Source of the DNA: Mytilus edulis
Taxonomy: Eukaryota; Mollusca; Bivalvia; Mytilida; Mytilidae
Direction: 5' to 3'
Assembly (NCBI RefSeq): GCF_963676685.1
Contig: NC_092344.1
Location: 86,520,749-86,584,748 of the forward strand
DNA length: 64,000 nucleotides
Positions 45,630 through 58,075 of this stretch are shown piece by piece (the first letter of the stretch is position 1; each line of letters starts with the position of its first letter). The notes below the pieces were generated by a model, which saw only the letters and a program-made list of their open reading frames with translations, was not told the origin of the DNA and did no database searches. Both the position numbers and the translations under genes were made by a program.

Positions 45630-48600
45630 AGAAACAATACTGTAGCACGAAAAATTGAAAAACTCATAAACAATCTTGATTCTGCATATTGGCCTTTAAA
45701 ATTTGTTAGTTTAACACTGGATGCATTGATTTACGATTAATAGAACATGGTTGTGTGTGGAATTTACAGCCATTCAAAGAATTGTACGCAATTGTCACAA
45801 ATGGTTATAAAAGTATAAAAGCATTTAATACGGTTGATGTGGACAAATTTTTTTACCAATCAAATGTGAACTTGAATATATTAAAACTGTTTTTCTTTTA
45901 AATTTTGTTCATAGAATATATCGAGAAATACAAGCAGTTAACATTGAGTCTCTTAATTTTACCTCGCCAACCATGCAGTAGCAACTTTTATCTGTCAAAC
46001 TTGCTGGATTTTTATCTACAATGCTAAATTTGGTAAGAAGAATAAACTTTTTACTCTTGAACCAAGTTATATAAAGTATAAATATTAGCGAGGATTCCAT
46101 TTGTTATATGGGTTTTTGTTATCCAGAGGATTCCCTGGAGCACTTCGTACTTGAATGTTGCATTTATACCCCTATACTATATTAATATTTAGCAGATATC
46201 AAAGAGTATTCAAGTATTAATTTCTCTTAAGAAAGCTTCAAAGAGTTACATTCTTACGACAAATAACATATAACGCTCGGTACTTATACATCCCGTCATT
46301 GTGCTATGGTTAGTTTAGTATACTTGTCTTCCAATTTTGCTTACGTGCTATGTCTATATGCCTTTTTGTGTTTCTGTGTTACATATTTGTTTGTTTTTAT
46401 ATTAATTCTGATTTAAGACACTATGTTGACTGGTATACCCCTGTTTTGACATTTTTACCTATAATGTCTGTTTTGTTCCCACATTTTGAGTTTGCCATTT
46501 GATTAGGGATTTTCTGTATGGTATTTTTATCGGAGTTTTGTATTTTTGGTGATTTTAGTTTTTACTAGCTGATTATACTTTTGAATAAATGTTGATACAT
46601 ATCTTATTATTAGTAAATATATGGACAGTTTTAGTAAAAAGCTGTTGCGTGAAATGAACACTAACAGCCTGTATATATTTGATCTTACAACATTTTGCTT
46701 ACTGTGATTTGCTTGTGCATGCAATTCGTATTATGAAATCCATAATCGTTTTTATCTTATTTAAAGCGGTTCTGTCTCATGAAAGGTGACTTAATTCAAA
46801 GGGAAATAATTTTTAACTTTTTTTTTTGTGTGTGTTTTTGTTTATTTCATTTTATTGTACATTATTCATTGCATATGCTCTTAGCAGCTGCCTGCCTTCA
46901 AACATGTGTTCTTATCAAATCTCAAAGTTAATCAAATCAAAGATTGGAAATAAATAATGAACATGAAATAAACTAAAGGAAATATAACGAAAAAGACGAC
47001 AAATATCGAAGGAAACATTAGAATGAGTCATCGCCCTTCCTACTGTATTTTCCAATGTTTAGTACTAATGTTTTGTATAACTACACTGTTGTATTTTCAC
47101 AAGAAAACTCACTGAATGTTTTTTTTCAAAAACTATTGACCCAGCGCTAACTAACTAACATATTCTGCAAGAGTTTAGTGATAACTAAATTGCAAAGGTG
47201 ATATACTTTGATTTATTGGCTGAAAATGTCAATGAATCACACCAAAACTATTTATACTAACGAAACTATCCAAGATATGCTTTAAGACAAAGCAAAGATT
47301 ACAATTCAAATAAATGTGTACTAACTTTTGCTGACTGTAATTCCAAGTTTAACCTATTATTTTCTTTCGGAAAATGCCTGGTCCCGTTGATTGATGGCGT
47401 TTGGTTTTATGAGTTTTAATGAAATTCAACTTTTCTTTATTTACCTTGGAGTTCGGTTTATTTTATTGTCCTAATTTTCAAAAAACTAAGCGCTAAATTG
47501 GATTTTTCACGGTCGCTTTTTTTATCTGTGCGGTATTTTCATTCAATGTTACTCTCAGATTTCGGTGGGGTTTGTGCTTCTATAAAACTTCGGTTATTGC
47601 GTATTGTTGTTCGGACGTTGAATGTTCCCTTGGTATTTTCTGCCTTTTTTATATACACTATCCATAATCCAACCACATGCAATGTAACACGTCTTCCCTT
47701 GTGTCTTTTACACGGAATAGTGTTTGTTAAAAGTACCAGCGTCCGTAGTTTTGCGGAAAATATAATAAAAAGGAGCATGTATTGTCAGAAATATGTGTAT
47801 GTCCACTTCAGCGTTAGAACATTGCTATGATTGCGATTTTTGTTGACACTTCATTCTGGTAGAACTTGCGAATGAAATTTACCAATCTATATTATAAAAA
47901 CTATCGTTCCAGTCCTGAATCAGGGGAATGATAAGAAGTTATACCGCATTTTCAGTTTTTTTTGTTCATTATGATTAATACATTGTGAAGACTAGGTCAA
48001 AAGAAAACAGTCAGCGGGGTTAAACAAATGACATACCATTCATTGAACACGGCATACATACTACTAGGAACTTCCGTGTATGCGTTATGATGATAGTATT
48101 TATTTCAAAATGGAGGATATTATTGGATTTAGCATTTTTCACCATTTATTTAATTTTGAAAACTCCGGAAGTGTTATTTAAACACAAGTATACGAAATAA
48201 GTGCCTCTCTTTGTTAATCAGAATAAAGTTATTAGACAATCATAATTTATTTATTTCTCTACCCCTAGAGACTATCCTCCAAGAAGCCATACGAAAAATA
48301 TCAACATCATTCTGTGTATTACCAGTGATTAGCTAGGATTCCAGTTTCTTCTTCCTATCCAACGTCAACAATTTCGGAATTTTTATATTTTTATAGGGTC
48401 AGATTCATTGGCACAGACGACGGCCGATAAACTGCAAAGTTGTTTTTTTTACTATCTCGCACTTCATTGAACGCAGAAAAAAAAAAACTGATATAGAAGT
48501 ATGATGATATCATTTTCCATTAAAAAAGTTTAAAAAAATAGAAGCAAGAATGGAGTACAGCAGACTATATGAGTGTTTTTTAAAATGTGTAAAAAATGTA

Positions 48601-48935
48601 CACTAATTCTCTCGAAACACAAAATGATAGGCATTTTAGGGATAAACATTTCTTAATTTAAGTCTTTCAAATTAGTTTTAATGGATCTACTCGGTTATAA
48701 ACATTTCATTTCACTCAATCAAGAAGACTGCAAATGCATGTGCAGCAGTACAACAATCGAGACCACATAATCTGCAATATCTTATTATTTTTTTTAAATA
48801 GAATAAATCTAATATCGAGTTATCAAAATGTTTTACTTTCCTATTTGTTCTTGGAAAACTATTCATTTTAAATCTTTGGCTAGCCAATCGATTTAGATAG
48901 AAAAATACTGAAACGTCAATAAAACTGCAACAGGA
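45630..48935. other. Intergenic between copies 4 and 5
   Basis: Bases 46340-46600 and 47370-47470 carry the dispersed GGATTTTCTGTATGG / TTTACCTTGGAGTTCGG block. Bases 47650-47740 (CACATGCAATGTAACACGTC) resemble 42715-42765. The 110-codon frame at 47498-47830 lies in this repeat DNA and shows no domain. Nothing else recognised. Confidence 0.4.
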
Positions 48936-48939
48936 ACTA

Positions 48940-49412
48940 ACTGAGTGTTTTAGTGTCAAAGATGTTATCATATTTGATATAATAACAGCATACTAAGTTT
49001 ACTAGTGGTTGAAATTGAGTTTATGTTAAAATCATCGTTTTCATGATACATTGTAATAAAAAAAAACAGGGAATTTTCAAAAACATATTAATGGAGAAAC
49101 ACCTTTAATACAATTAAACTCTATCTGAAACCTTTTAAGCGTGATTATATATGGAAACTGACAAAAGTTTACTACTGTACATTAGTATGAAGATTTTATC
49201 ATAAATTCTCCGGGGGAAAATGACACCGGAAAACTCTACTTGAAAGATTGTACAATAAACTTAAAAACTTCAAAGATTACAGTATGTTGTGTCAAAAGCT
49301 AATATTTTACTGTAAAAAGGAAACAGGAAAAAGGTCACTTTAGTTTCAACATTACATGTCATATCATATGAGAAATGTCAGAGACGACAAGAGGATTATT
49401 TAAGAGATCAAA
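48940..49412 (+). promoter_or_regulatory. Upstream region and promoter of copy 5
   Basis: Collinear with 43780-44156. Ends GAGGATTATTTAAGAGATC just before the ATG. Confidence 0.5.
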
Positions 49413-50878
49413 ATGTGGTAATTGTCTTTTTTCCTAAATTGTTTCGTTTTCTATTTTTCTTTTTTTGTTTGTCTAGTTTGCGACCAATGATGAAAGCATC
49501 TATGGAGCGATAGGAAATTTGATTTGCAACATGCCATAATTCAACATTTTATATTATGTAAGAATACAGTAAATAATTATTGCTTATTAGTGTGGTACAT
49601 GATAGTTTCTAACTAATTGAGTTTGATAAATGTTTCTTTTTCAGGAAAAGGAAAAACTTCAAATGCAAAAAGATATGGACTGGAAATGATTACGCTCTCA
49701 GACAGACATACCTTCAAAGACCTCCGTCTGAACAAACCGTAAAACATTTAACACTTGAACGACAGAAAGCATCAGACAAACCTTCTTTTGTGAAGATAGC
49801 TGAAGAGGACGAAATTACAGAAGATCCAGAAATTGACGAATCTAAAGCAATAGACAACTTTACAGAAAACTACGATGACCTTGATGGTATTAAAAAACAA
49901 AAGACAAAAGCTGTTGCATGCATTGAATGTGTAAAACCCATACCGGTTTTCAAAAGAACAGAAATAAATATAGGCGATCATATAAAATTCCATGGGCGAA
50001 TATATGACCACCATGCAATTGTAGTCCATGTAAAACATTGTGAAGAAAAAGAAAATAAAGTAGTCGTGAAATTGGTGCATGCAACAAACACGATAGCTGG
50101 TGCAATATATGGTACCGTTTGGCCGGGTGCTAGCATAGCAAAAATACTACACAAAACTAAAAAAATGGATTTAGATAAGATGAAAGTGATGGTTTATAAA
50201 TATTCGAATACAATTCAACATTCCTTGCCCGAAGAGATCATCAATAGAGCAGTGACGGCGAAATCCGACCCTAATTACCGTTACAGCTTGCGAAATAATA
50301 ACTGCGAGCATTTTACAACATGGTGTGTTACAGGAGAGAATCTTAGCTTACAAGTTCGAAAAATAAGAATGGTAGTGCAACTTTTTGCAAGGCAAAGATT
50401 CCAAGGTATCGGCGACGAAGTTCTTCGAAATAAATTTGAATACGAAAGGGGAATGCTCTGTGAACCGTGTTTCGAGAGAAATCGAAAATTATTAAGTGTT
50501 GTAAAAAAACCGATCAAATCAAAAGATGACGTAGGGATCGGTGATATTATAACATACACATATTACAGATGTTTGCATTCTGCTGTCGTACTGGAAATTG
50601 AATCACACGACAGGTCTCTACAGTGCAAAATAGCTCATTATGCATTTCGTGGTTTACATAGGCATAGAAAAATTCGGGAGGATACATTAAGAATTCCGTT
50701 TGATGGAAGTGTAAAAGTGACTGATTTCTCCAACACTGATTATACTGTATACGCTCCAGAGGAGGTCGTGGAAAGGGCCCGAAGGAGGTTTGGCGAAAAA
50801 CGTTATGAATATTTCGCAAATGATTCAAGTCATTTTGCTCGATGGTGTAAACTTAAACTGTACAGAAATCGAGATTGA
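49413..50878 (+). CDS. Tandem LRAT-domain protein, copy 5 (two exons)
   Basis: Coding exons 49413-49417 (ATGTG) and 49645-50878, intron 227 bp, donor GTAATT (weaker than the GTAAGA of the others), acceptor TTTTTCAG. 412 residues starting MWKRKNFKCKKIW. C-x2-C at 94/97. LRAT domain 1 about 111-234 with YDHHA and NNCEHF (Cys 222). CEPC in the linker. LRAT domain 2 has YRCLHSAVV (Leu where most copies have Trp) and ANDSSHFARWC. Domain 1 is partly changed (TIAGAIYGTVWPGAS) against the NTTAGA-Y-C-RPF pattern of the others. A GTG at 49790 is not the start, since homology with copy 4 extends upstream. Function inferred from the family. Confidence 0.9.
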
Positions 50879-51815
50879 TCGGTATAACCAGCTCTATAGT
50901 AGCATGTAATCTTTAGAAAACGTATGCCTAAAATATGTCTTTTTACAAATATTTGCTTTGTAGTTAGTTACATAATATAAGTGCTCAAATATGCCATTCT
51001 CAAAAAAAATTGAAGCATCGCTGAATGAACTCTGAACTTAATTTCAATCCCCAATTATATTAGTTAAAACAAAAATATAGGTAGATCAAATATTTTTTCG
51101 ATACTAAAATTTGATTTTTAAAATCTGTCAGTAGTGTTTTTAAATTTTTCAAACCTTCGGGGCAATTAGATAAAACTGTCAATTCATGCAGAGTTTATAA
51201 CACATTACTTGTAAGGTATAAAACATAGAAACACATCGCAGACTAAAATCGTAGGCAAATGAATCCTATAGTTAAATCTGGAGAGGAATGATAGTGTGAG
51301 GGTTAAGAACAAAATAGGCGACAATCACTTGCCTTTTGTTGTTGTAACCTTTCTGTAAATTGTTCCCCGTAAGGAAGCTTGTAGCTTGAACTTCGCAGGA
51401 AACCGGTTGCTTTATTATAGTTATAATTTTAATGCATAACAAATATAACAAGTGAAGAGTTTAACAGGCTTTGACAATTATAAGTATCATTACATTTTTG
51501 TGCATGGAGATTAATGATTATTTGAGAATAAACTAATATTCATAATTTTTTTATATGTTTTTGAATTCTTATATGAAAGCCATTGATAATGGTATAGTCA
51601 TAAAGGGCATTACATACGAGTTTTGACAAAGCAAAGTACGATTTTCTTTGTTTCAGACATTCATAAATAATAAGGAAATAGTATTCGTTAAAATAAGTCA
51701 AAAAGAAACCGTCGGTAATGTATTGTAAGTTTGCAAATAAAATTAAAGAACCTTAGTGAGCACGCTCACATACCCCACGTCCCCACATTGTCATTGGAGA
51801 AATTAAATAAGTATA
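50879..51815. other. 3' flank of copy 5
   Basis: The first 100 bases match the 3' UTR of copy 1 (GTAATCTTTAGAAAACGTATG-type). Last LRAT-related DNA in the window. Nothing else recognised. Confidence 0.45.
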
Positions 51816-51821
51816 AGAAAA

Positions 51822-52830
51822 AAAAATTGTATAAGACAAAATATTGAATAATAATTTCCTGTCAATATACATAGTATGTCCTTATTATCTATAAAATTTC
51901 ATGAAATTCTGTTGTGTGTTTTCAGAGGAGTTGAGATGACAAACTGTTGCAGAAGTACATTGAAGCAAATAAGTTCAAAGGGGCATAACTCCTAGAAAAA
52001 AAATTGAACCGTAATTTCCTGTTGATATGCACATCTACATAGTATGTCCTTATTATCTACAAAGTTTCATGAAATTCTGTTGTGTGGTTTGAGAGAAGTT
52101 GCGATGACAAACTGTTGCAGTAGTACATTAAAGTAAATAAGTTCAAAGGGGCGTAACTCCTAGAAAAAAAAAATGAATCGCAATTTCCCGTCGATATGCA
52201 CAACTACATAGTATGTCCTTATTATCTGAAAAGGTTTCGTGAAATTCTGTTGTGTGGTTTGAGAGGAGTTGCGATGACAAACTGTTGCAGTAGTACATTA
52301 AAGTAAATAAGTTCAAAGGGGTGTAACTCCTAGAAAAAAAATTGAATCGCAATTTCCCGTCGATATGCACAACTACATAGTATGTCCTTTTTATCTGAAA
52401 AGGTTTCGTGAAATTCTGTTGTGTGGTTTGAGAGGAGTTGCGATGACAAACTGTTGCAGTAGTACATTAAAGTAAATAAGTTCAAAGGGGCGTAACTCCT
52501 AGAAAAAAAATTGAATCGCAATTTCCCGTCGATATGCACAACTACATAGTATGTCCTTATTATCTGAAAAGGTTTCGTGAAATTCTGTTGTGTGGTTTGA
52601 GAGGAGTTGCGATGACAAACTGTTGCAGTAGTACATTAAAGTAAATAAGTTCAAAGGGGCGTAACTCCTAGAAAAAAATTGAAACGCAATTTCCTGTCGA
52701 TATGCACAACTACATAGTATGTCCTTATTATCTGAAAAGGTTTCGTGAAATTCTGTTGTGTGGTTTGAGAGGAGTTGCGATGACAAGAAACAGGACTGAC
52801 GGACGGACGGACGGACGGACGGGTCAAAAA
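51822..52830. repeat. Tandem array of ~169-bp units ending in (GACG)n
   Basis: Units starting at GTTCAAAGGGG lie at 51973, 52141, 52311, 52480 and 52649 (spacing 168-170). A diverged first unit begins near 51822, and the last is cut off at about 52785. The middle units differ by only a few bases. The array ends in (GACG)n and then ACAACTTCGTGATCTTATATG. Several 60-95-codon - strand frames run through it and repeat the same peptide; none is a gene. Confidence 0.8.
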
Positions 52831-53199
52831 CATTATACCCTCCACAACTTCGTGATCTTATATGAAGACTACGTTTTCATTAGACATTCAGTTTAACCGT
52901 CCTCTGAAGATGGGTATCGTATAAGTAAACATGTTAAGTTAATAAAAGAAAAGAATATCAACATTATTTGAAAGAGAAACCAGGAAGCAAAAGAGAAAAT
53001 CTATTCCAATCACTGATTCAGCACACACAAAAATATCATTCTTAAAACAATTAAAACCCAATTCTTCAGAAAACAATTGAAGGTTTTTCCATCTCGATAA
53101 TAAGAACGAAATTTAAAAAAACGGTGTTGGTAAATGTCAATCCTGGTTAATGTTAATTCAAACTGATATCAAAAATAATAAAATTTATAAGCACTTTTT

Positions 53200-53800
53200 C
53201 ATAGGATTAGCAACAAATGGAAGTGTTTAACGACCTTGACTGGCTATACAGCCCTCGCACGGTCGGCTCGGTGCCCGAAGGCGATTGGTGAGCATTTAAA
53301 TATTTTCTGCCGTGGGTCAGGAACTGGTAGTAGAGGACGCCGAATGGAGGCCGCCATCTTGGTTTTGGTGAGTAGATTTTTCTTTGTTTACTATTTTGAT
53401 TTTATTCTTCACTAACGGCTGCTTTCAGGGCCAGTTTGGTCAGCTTGGCAGCCCGCTAGCCTCGATGATGGAGTACTGGTAGATGAATCGTGGACGTAGT
53501 TCTAAAGATGACAGGAAGCGTTATCAGGACCCAAAGCCGTGAGGCAGTTACATGCAGGTCGTATCACCCAATACCTAGGATACAGCCCTCGGACGTTAAT
53601 CGGCATAACACTCCCCATGATACAATGGTTTTGGAGTGCATGTTAACGCGGGTACGCCAACTACTACGTCTATCTGTACGGCTTGAATTGGTTTCTGTCA
53701 TCTTAAGTAGTAAGTCGTTGATCATCTAACTGTAAACCCTCATCGAAGATAGCGGATAAAGGAGAGCTGGCCCAGCACGTCCGTTCAGCTGTAATGACTG
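53200..53800. other. GC-richer island, possibly a first exon
   Basis: GC content is clearly higher than around it. ATG at 53344 starts MEAAILVL, directly followed by a donor-like GTGAGTAG. No downstream exon could be joined in frame. It may be a promoter remnant or repeat. Confidence 0.25.
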
Positions 53801-54006
53801 AGACGTGACTGAATAGTAATGCGAAATGAATGCATAGGATTAGTCTGAAATAGGTTAAAATTCACCAGTTGATTAATGTCGGCATAGTAAACAATCAAAG
53901 AATCGAAATTTTGAGTTGTTTTTTTTTAGCTTGGGTGTTAAATTTGTAAAAATTGGAATCATGATGGGCGAGTTATCACTTGCAAAATAGTTCTGTCACC
54001 GCCTAA

Positions 54007-54216
54007 GAAAAAAAAAAGCGTGTTGCTTCGTGCAAATACTTAGAGAAATGGGAGAATGATGTCAAGTACAGGGGCTGGTTGTCTAAATCAACGTTAGGAT
54101 TGTCACATGCCTTTTGTAAAGTTTGCAACAGAGACTTTAAAGTTGACCACGGTGGCCTTAATGATGTCTCCAAACATTCTAGTACTGCTTGTGATATTGA
54201 TCTATATAATATATGA
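54007..54216 (+). pseudogene. Transposon-type zinc-finger fragment
   Basis: Reads KKKRVASCKYLEKWEND, then LSHAFCKVCNRDFKVDHGG and NDVSKHSSTA. This is the C-x2-C...H...H finger found in many hAT/BED-related animal proteins. A run of A's (54008-54017) puts a TAA just upstream in the same frame, and TGA at 54214 ends it. No transposase follows. Likely a decayed gene or element piece. Confidence 0.6.
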
Positions 54217-54409
54217 GGGTTTGGATGGGGTAAAATGATTAAAGAATATAATGCCCTTAAAAAATGAAGATAAGGGAATAACGGGCAAAAAAAATGAAAA
54301 TTGGAGAAATGCGTGGTCAAATTTTTTGAAGATTAGAAAAAAAAGAGGTTAATTTTTTGAAGATTAGAGAACAAAGGGGTGAAAATTAAATGTTTACAGA
54401 ACAACAGGA

Positions 54410-54432
54410 CCCCCCCCCCCCCCCCCCCCCCC
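54410..54432 (+). repeat. Poly-C run of 23 bases
   Basis: Uninterrupted C from 54410 to 54432. Could also be an assembly-sensitive site. Confidence 0.9.
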
Positions 54433-54739
54433 ATTTCCAGACCCTCATATATTGTTGGTTTTTTTGTTATTAAATTATTAAAATTATTACTTTTTTTTTT
54501 ATTTCTTGACAATGTATCAGACAAACATAAAGTCATCTTACTGGTGTTTATCTCAACAAAAAGAATACAACAATCAAACAATTTTAAAAAAGATAGGTTA
54601 TAATAGCATCTTCAACTATCACCCCCCAAAAAAGAAGTATATCAGACACTTTTAGGAGCCAAATCATCACACGAAAAAATGCCGCGAAAAATTCTACCCT
54701 CAAAAATGGTGCCGCGCACAAAAACCCCCATGGCCATTT

Positions 54740-55300
54740 TCAAAAGTTGGCAGGTATGGACCTTGACCTCAATTTAAAGGTCATAGGTCAGGGATCTCAA
54801 ATCGAAAGAGCCCAGTTCAATCACTTGTATGGCTGTGGAGAAATGCAGATTAAAAATACATAAGGGGATAAAACTTCTATAAGGGTTGACCAAAACTCTT
54901 TGTCTTAATGGATTGAAGTTGCGTCTTGTTGTAAACAGTTATTTGGCAAACACATCATATCATTAACTGTTACTGTTTCTTTGTATAACGATAACAAGCA
55001 ACATTCAAAATTTAGAACATGACCTTGACCTCAATTTCCTTCAAATGGTCCAAGGACTTCATATCAAAAGAGTTCATAGTGAATTTCATCTATGTTTAAT
55101 TTTCAAAGTGAAATAACTCCTATTGTCATCAAATCACATCAGTTTAATTGACCAAAACATTCTTAAGTGTAGACGAACAATTTGGTGAAACAGTTTGTTA
55201 AAATCTTTTACGTTTACAGAGAAATAGTGATAACAAGAAAAAGGGGACGCGGGCAGATAACTCCTATAAGAATAAGTGTTCGGTTACACAGGGTGAGTTT
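54740..55300. repeat. Diverged repeat with TGACCTTGACCTC strings
   Basis: Two units near 54760 and 55020 share GACCTTGACCTCAATTT and TTTG-ATAACT-like blocks. Similar in style to the 51.8-52.8 kb array but much older. Confidence 0.4.
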
Positions 55301-55408
55301 TGAAATCCCCATCACTGTATCACATCATTGGTAAAAAAATCCTTTTGATATGTTGTAAAACAAAAAAGCATCTCAGACGGCAGAAAAAAAAATCGGAAGA
55401 AAAACAAA

Positions 55409-55437
55409 AGGTCTTTCCACGAAAAGTGGAAAGACCT
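55409..55437. repeat. Perfect 12-bp hairpin
   Basis: AGGTCTTTCCAC and its exact complement flank the loop GAAAA. Confidence 0.8.
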
Positions 55438-56039
55438 ATCAATCGTCTTTGCACGTGCCTGCATGTCTATTCATGTGTATTCATGTATATAGCGGCCCTT
55501 TTCGGGTTTCATCTCGATGGTTAATTAGATGGTTAATTAGATGGCGTTTATCTAAAATACATATAAATGCTGATCCAGTATAGCTATTCCAAATTTCTTT
55601 TTTGAAGTTTTTGAAATTTGGATATTTTTTGTTATAAATCAGATATGAGAATTTGAGTCAAATCGGTGTAAATGAATTTTACATCTATTGTACCTTTAAG
55701 ATTTGCGCAACAGTATTTATATATATAACCAAACGTGTATAATTTGGGACAACGAACAGATGTCCTATCGATTGGATATTTGTTGAGGAAAAGCAAAAGT
55801 GATGGTCATGTATGGTCTGTCCAGCAAAAGTACATCAAGCGTTCACTTAGAACAACATATGGCTTGCGAAATTTTTATTTCCATACATTGTATAGCTCTT
55901 AATCAGTTATGGCTTTAATCTATAAAACTATAAAAGGATGACATACCAAGTAACCTACAAGCAGAAAATTTAATCAGTAATACATAGACTACAAGTTGCG
56001 AAATGAGTTCAACTATTTATCAACTAATTGATCGATAAA

Positions 56040-57180
56040 TGTGTAAGGGTTCCTCGGAACAGAGTGTCTCGCCTACTTTTGCGGGCAGTCACAGGTTTAA
56101 CAAATGGGGATACAATTGCTAAAATGTTCCCCTGATACTATCTTTGGATTGTACGTAGCTTCAGTCAAAGTTTGGTAAAAATCCAGGATGGTTTATGAAT
56201 CTAATAAATGTTTTAAAAGCTTCAACTTTAATTGTGTATTATGTTAACTGGGAGAAAAACTAAGTTCATTTGCAAGTAATATACGTGAAAACAGGAAATA
56301 AATGTTTAAGAAATTTCCTTCTAGATACTAGTACTAACTTTTGATCATCAACACGCTCATGTCAAAGTTTGGTACAAATCAAGGATAGTTTAAGAAAGCA
56401 ATTAAAAAGATTAAAACTTTAACCACAAATTAAATGTATTGTTAACTAGCCGAAAACTAAGTCCATTTATAAGTAAAATACGGGAAAACAGGATATTGGT
56501 TACTAAATTTACTTCTGGATACTATCTTATGATCATAAAAAAGCTTCTGTCAAAGTTTGTTATAAATCCAGCATAGTTTAAGAATGTTATTAAATTTTGA
56601 AAAAACTTTTACCACAGACTGAATATTTGTTGATGCCGCCGCCAACTGTGACGACGTCAACAACGGAATGTAAGATTGCCATGTTTGGCTTTTGCATCAA
56701 AGTCGCAGAATCGACAATAATAACCTTAACGGGCATTTTCTAGTTTTCCAGTTTTTTTTTGTCATATATATATTGAGATATTTTTGATTATTGATTATTC
56801 TAAACCGCCGGATCATAACTCTGAACAAAATCATCAGATCGGTAAAAAAATCGAATGTGATGTGCAACTTGCCATGCTAAAACTATATATTAATTATCGA
56901 ATCAATACCTTTAGACATGACGGAAAACATTAATAAACTGATTGAGTGAATTTTCTTAGTTCAAGGTCCACAACTCTGCACAAAATCGTCAGACCTGAAC
57001 AAGATTTTGAACTGATCTATAACTTATGATTAAACAATACACCGAATATCAAAATCAATGTCTTTAAGCACAAGGAAAACATTGTCGAAAACTGATTTGG
57101 CGGACTGATGGACGGAGGGACAAATAGACAGACGGACATAGTGCAAGCCTTAAGTACCTTTCGACTTCGTCAGTAAGGGA
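56040..57180. repeat. Diverged tandem repeats, ~190 bp then ~170 bp units
   Basis: GATACTA-anchored units start at 56134, 56324 and 56518, each followed by GTCAAAGTTTG and ATAGTTTA-like blocks. Bases 56810-57130 hold two further diverged units (ACTCTG-ACAAAATC-TCAGA) ending in GACGGAC-type steps. The block opens with GGAACAGAGTGTCTCGCCTA, also present at 57754. Confidence 0.55.
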
Positions 57181-57399
57181 CTAAAATTATACAATTCGGT
57201 GTTCCTGGAGCTTCCAGTTTCAGGACGTTTCAGTGGAACAAGTGTCATTTTTCCATTCTACCATATGAAAATTTCATAAAACTAAAGTGTTTAAAAGGTT
57301 AAAATAGGCCTGGTGGACAGTCAGGATCAAATACATTACCGATATTATCTAAATTAGAAAATTACCAAAATAAATAAAATATACTTCTATTTCTTTCTG

Positions 57400-58075
57400 G
57401 GATAAAGACCTCAATTAAAATTACTGGAGCATAGGGACTTTTCTCATTTCTGAACTGTATAAGAAGAAAAATCACTAAAATACTTAACTCCGAGGAAAAT
57501 TCAAAAAGAAAAGTCACTAATCAAATGGCAAAACCAAAATCTCAAACATACCAAACAAATGGATAACAACTGTCATATTCCTTACTTCTAAGAAGAATCT
57601 AATGGTCAAACATCACAATTCTTTATCAGAACTTGTAGAATACATCAAAAGGTATATAACCACAACCATGAAATGGATATCAAGTATTTATAGACATTGT
57701 TGATTGTGATTGGCAAATTGGGGCTTCTTGATGGCCTAAATAAAAATTCGTAAGGGTTCCACGGAACCCAGTGTCTCGCCTACTTTTGCTGTTAATCGCA
57801 GACTCAACAAAAATGAGGAAAAACATCAGTAAAAATGTCCCTCTCGATACTGTCGAGGAGGATGTAAGGGGCATCGAACGATATCCACGGAACTCGTCGT
57901 GCTCCTTAAATATTGTTAAATAACCAAAGAAATATTCGTCTAAGATTACCAATTTGTATAGTGTTACAGAAAATAACAATCAGGAAAGTTTGAAAAGTAT
58001 ATTAAACATTTTAACAAACGCTTAACACCGTAAATTTAATATATCCAACCAGTCAAGAAAACCAAAACAAACAAC
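57400..58075. other. Dispersed block and likely 5' UTR of the LINE
   Basis: Bases 57480-57590 are the reverse of the GACAGTTGTTATCC block. Bases 57740-57850 contain GGAACCCAGTGTCTCGCCTA. The LINE's 5' end must lie somewhere before 58076; I cannot fix it. Confidence 0.35.

Noticed and set aside
47498-47830. 110-codon + strand frame
   Set aside because: No domain recognised and it sits in dispersed repeat DNA related to 42715-42765.
49772-50828. Three - strand frames of 92-102 codons
   Set aside because: Shadows of the LRAT copy 5 coding exon.
1-50878. LRAT-like genes as captured viral genes
   Set aside because: H-box/NC domains also occur in some viral proteins, but these genes have introns, two domains and eukaryotic flanks, with no other viral sequence nearby.
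51822-52830. CRISPR-like array
   Set aside because: The whole ~169-bp unit repeats; there are no short repeats with unique spacers and the genome is eukaryotic.
52143-52845. Several 64-95-codon - strand frames repeating the same peptide
   Set aside because: They are translations of the ~169-bp tandem repeat and carry no independent signal.
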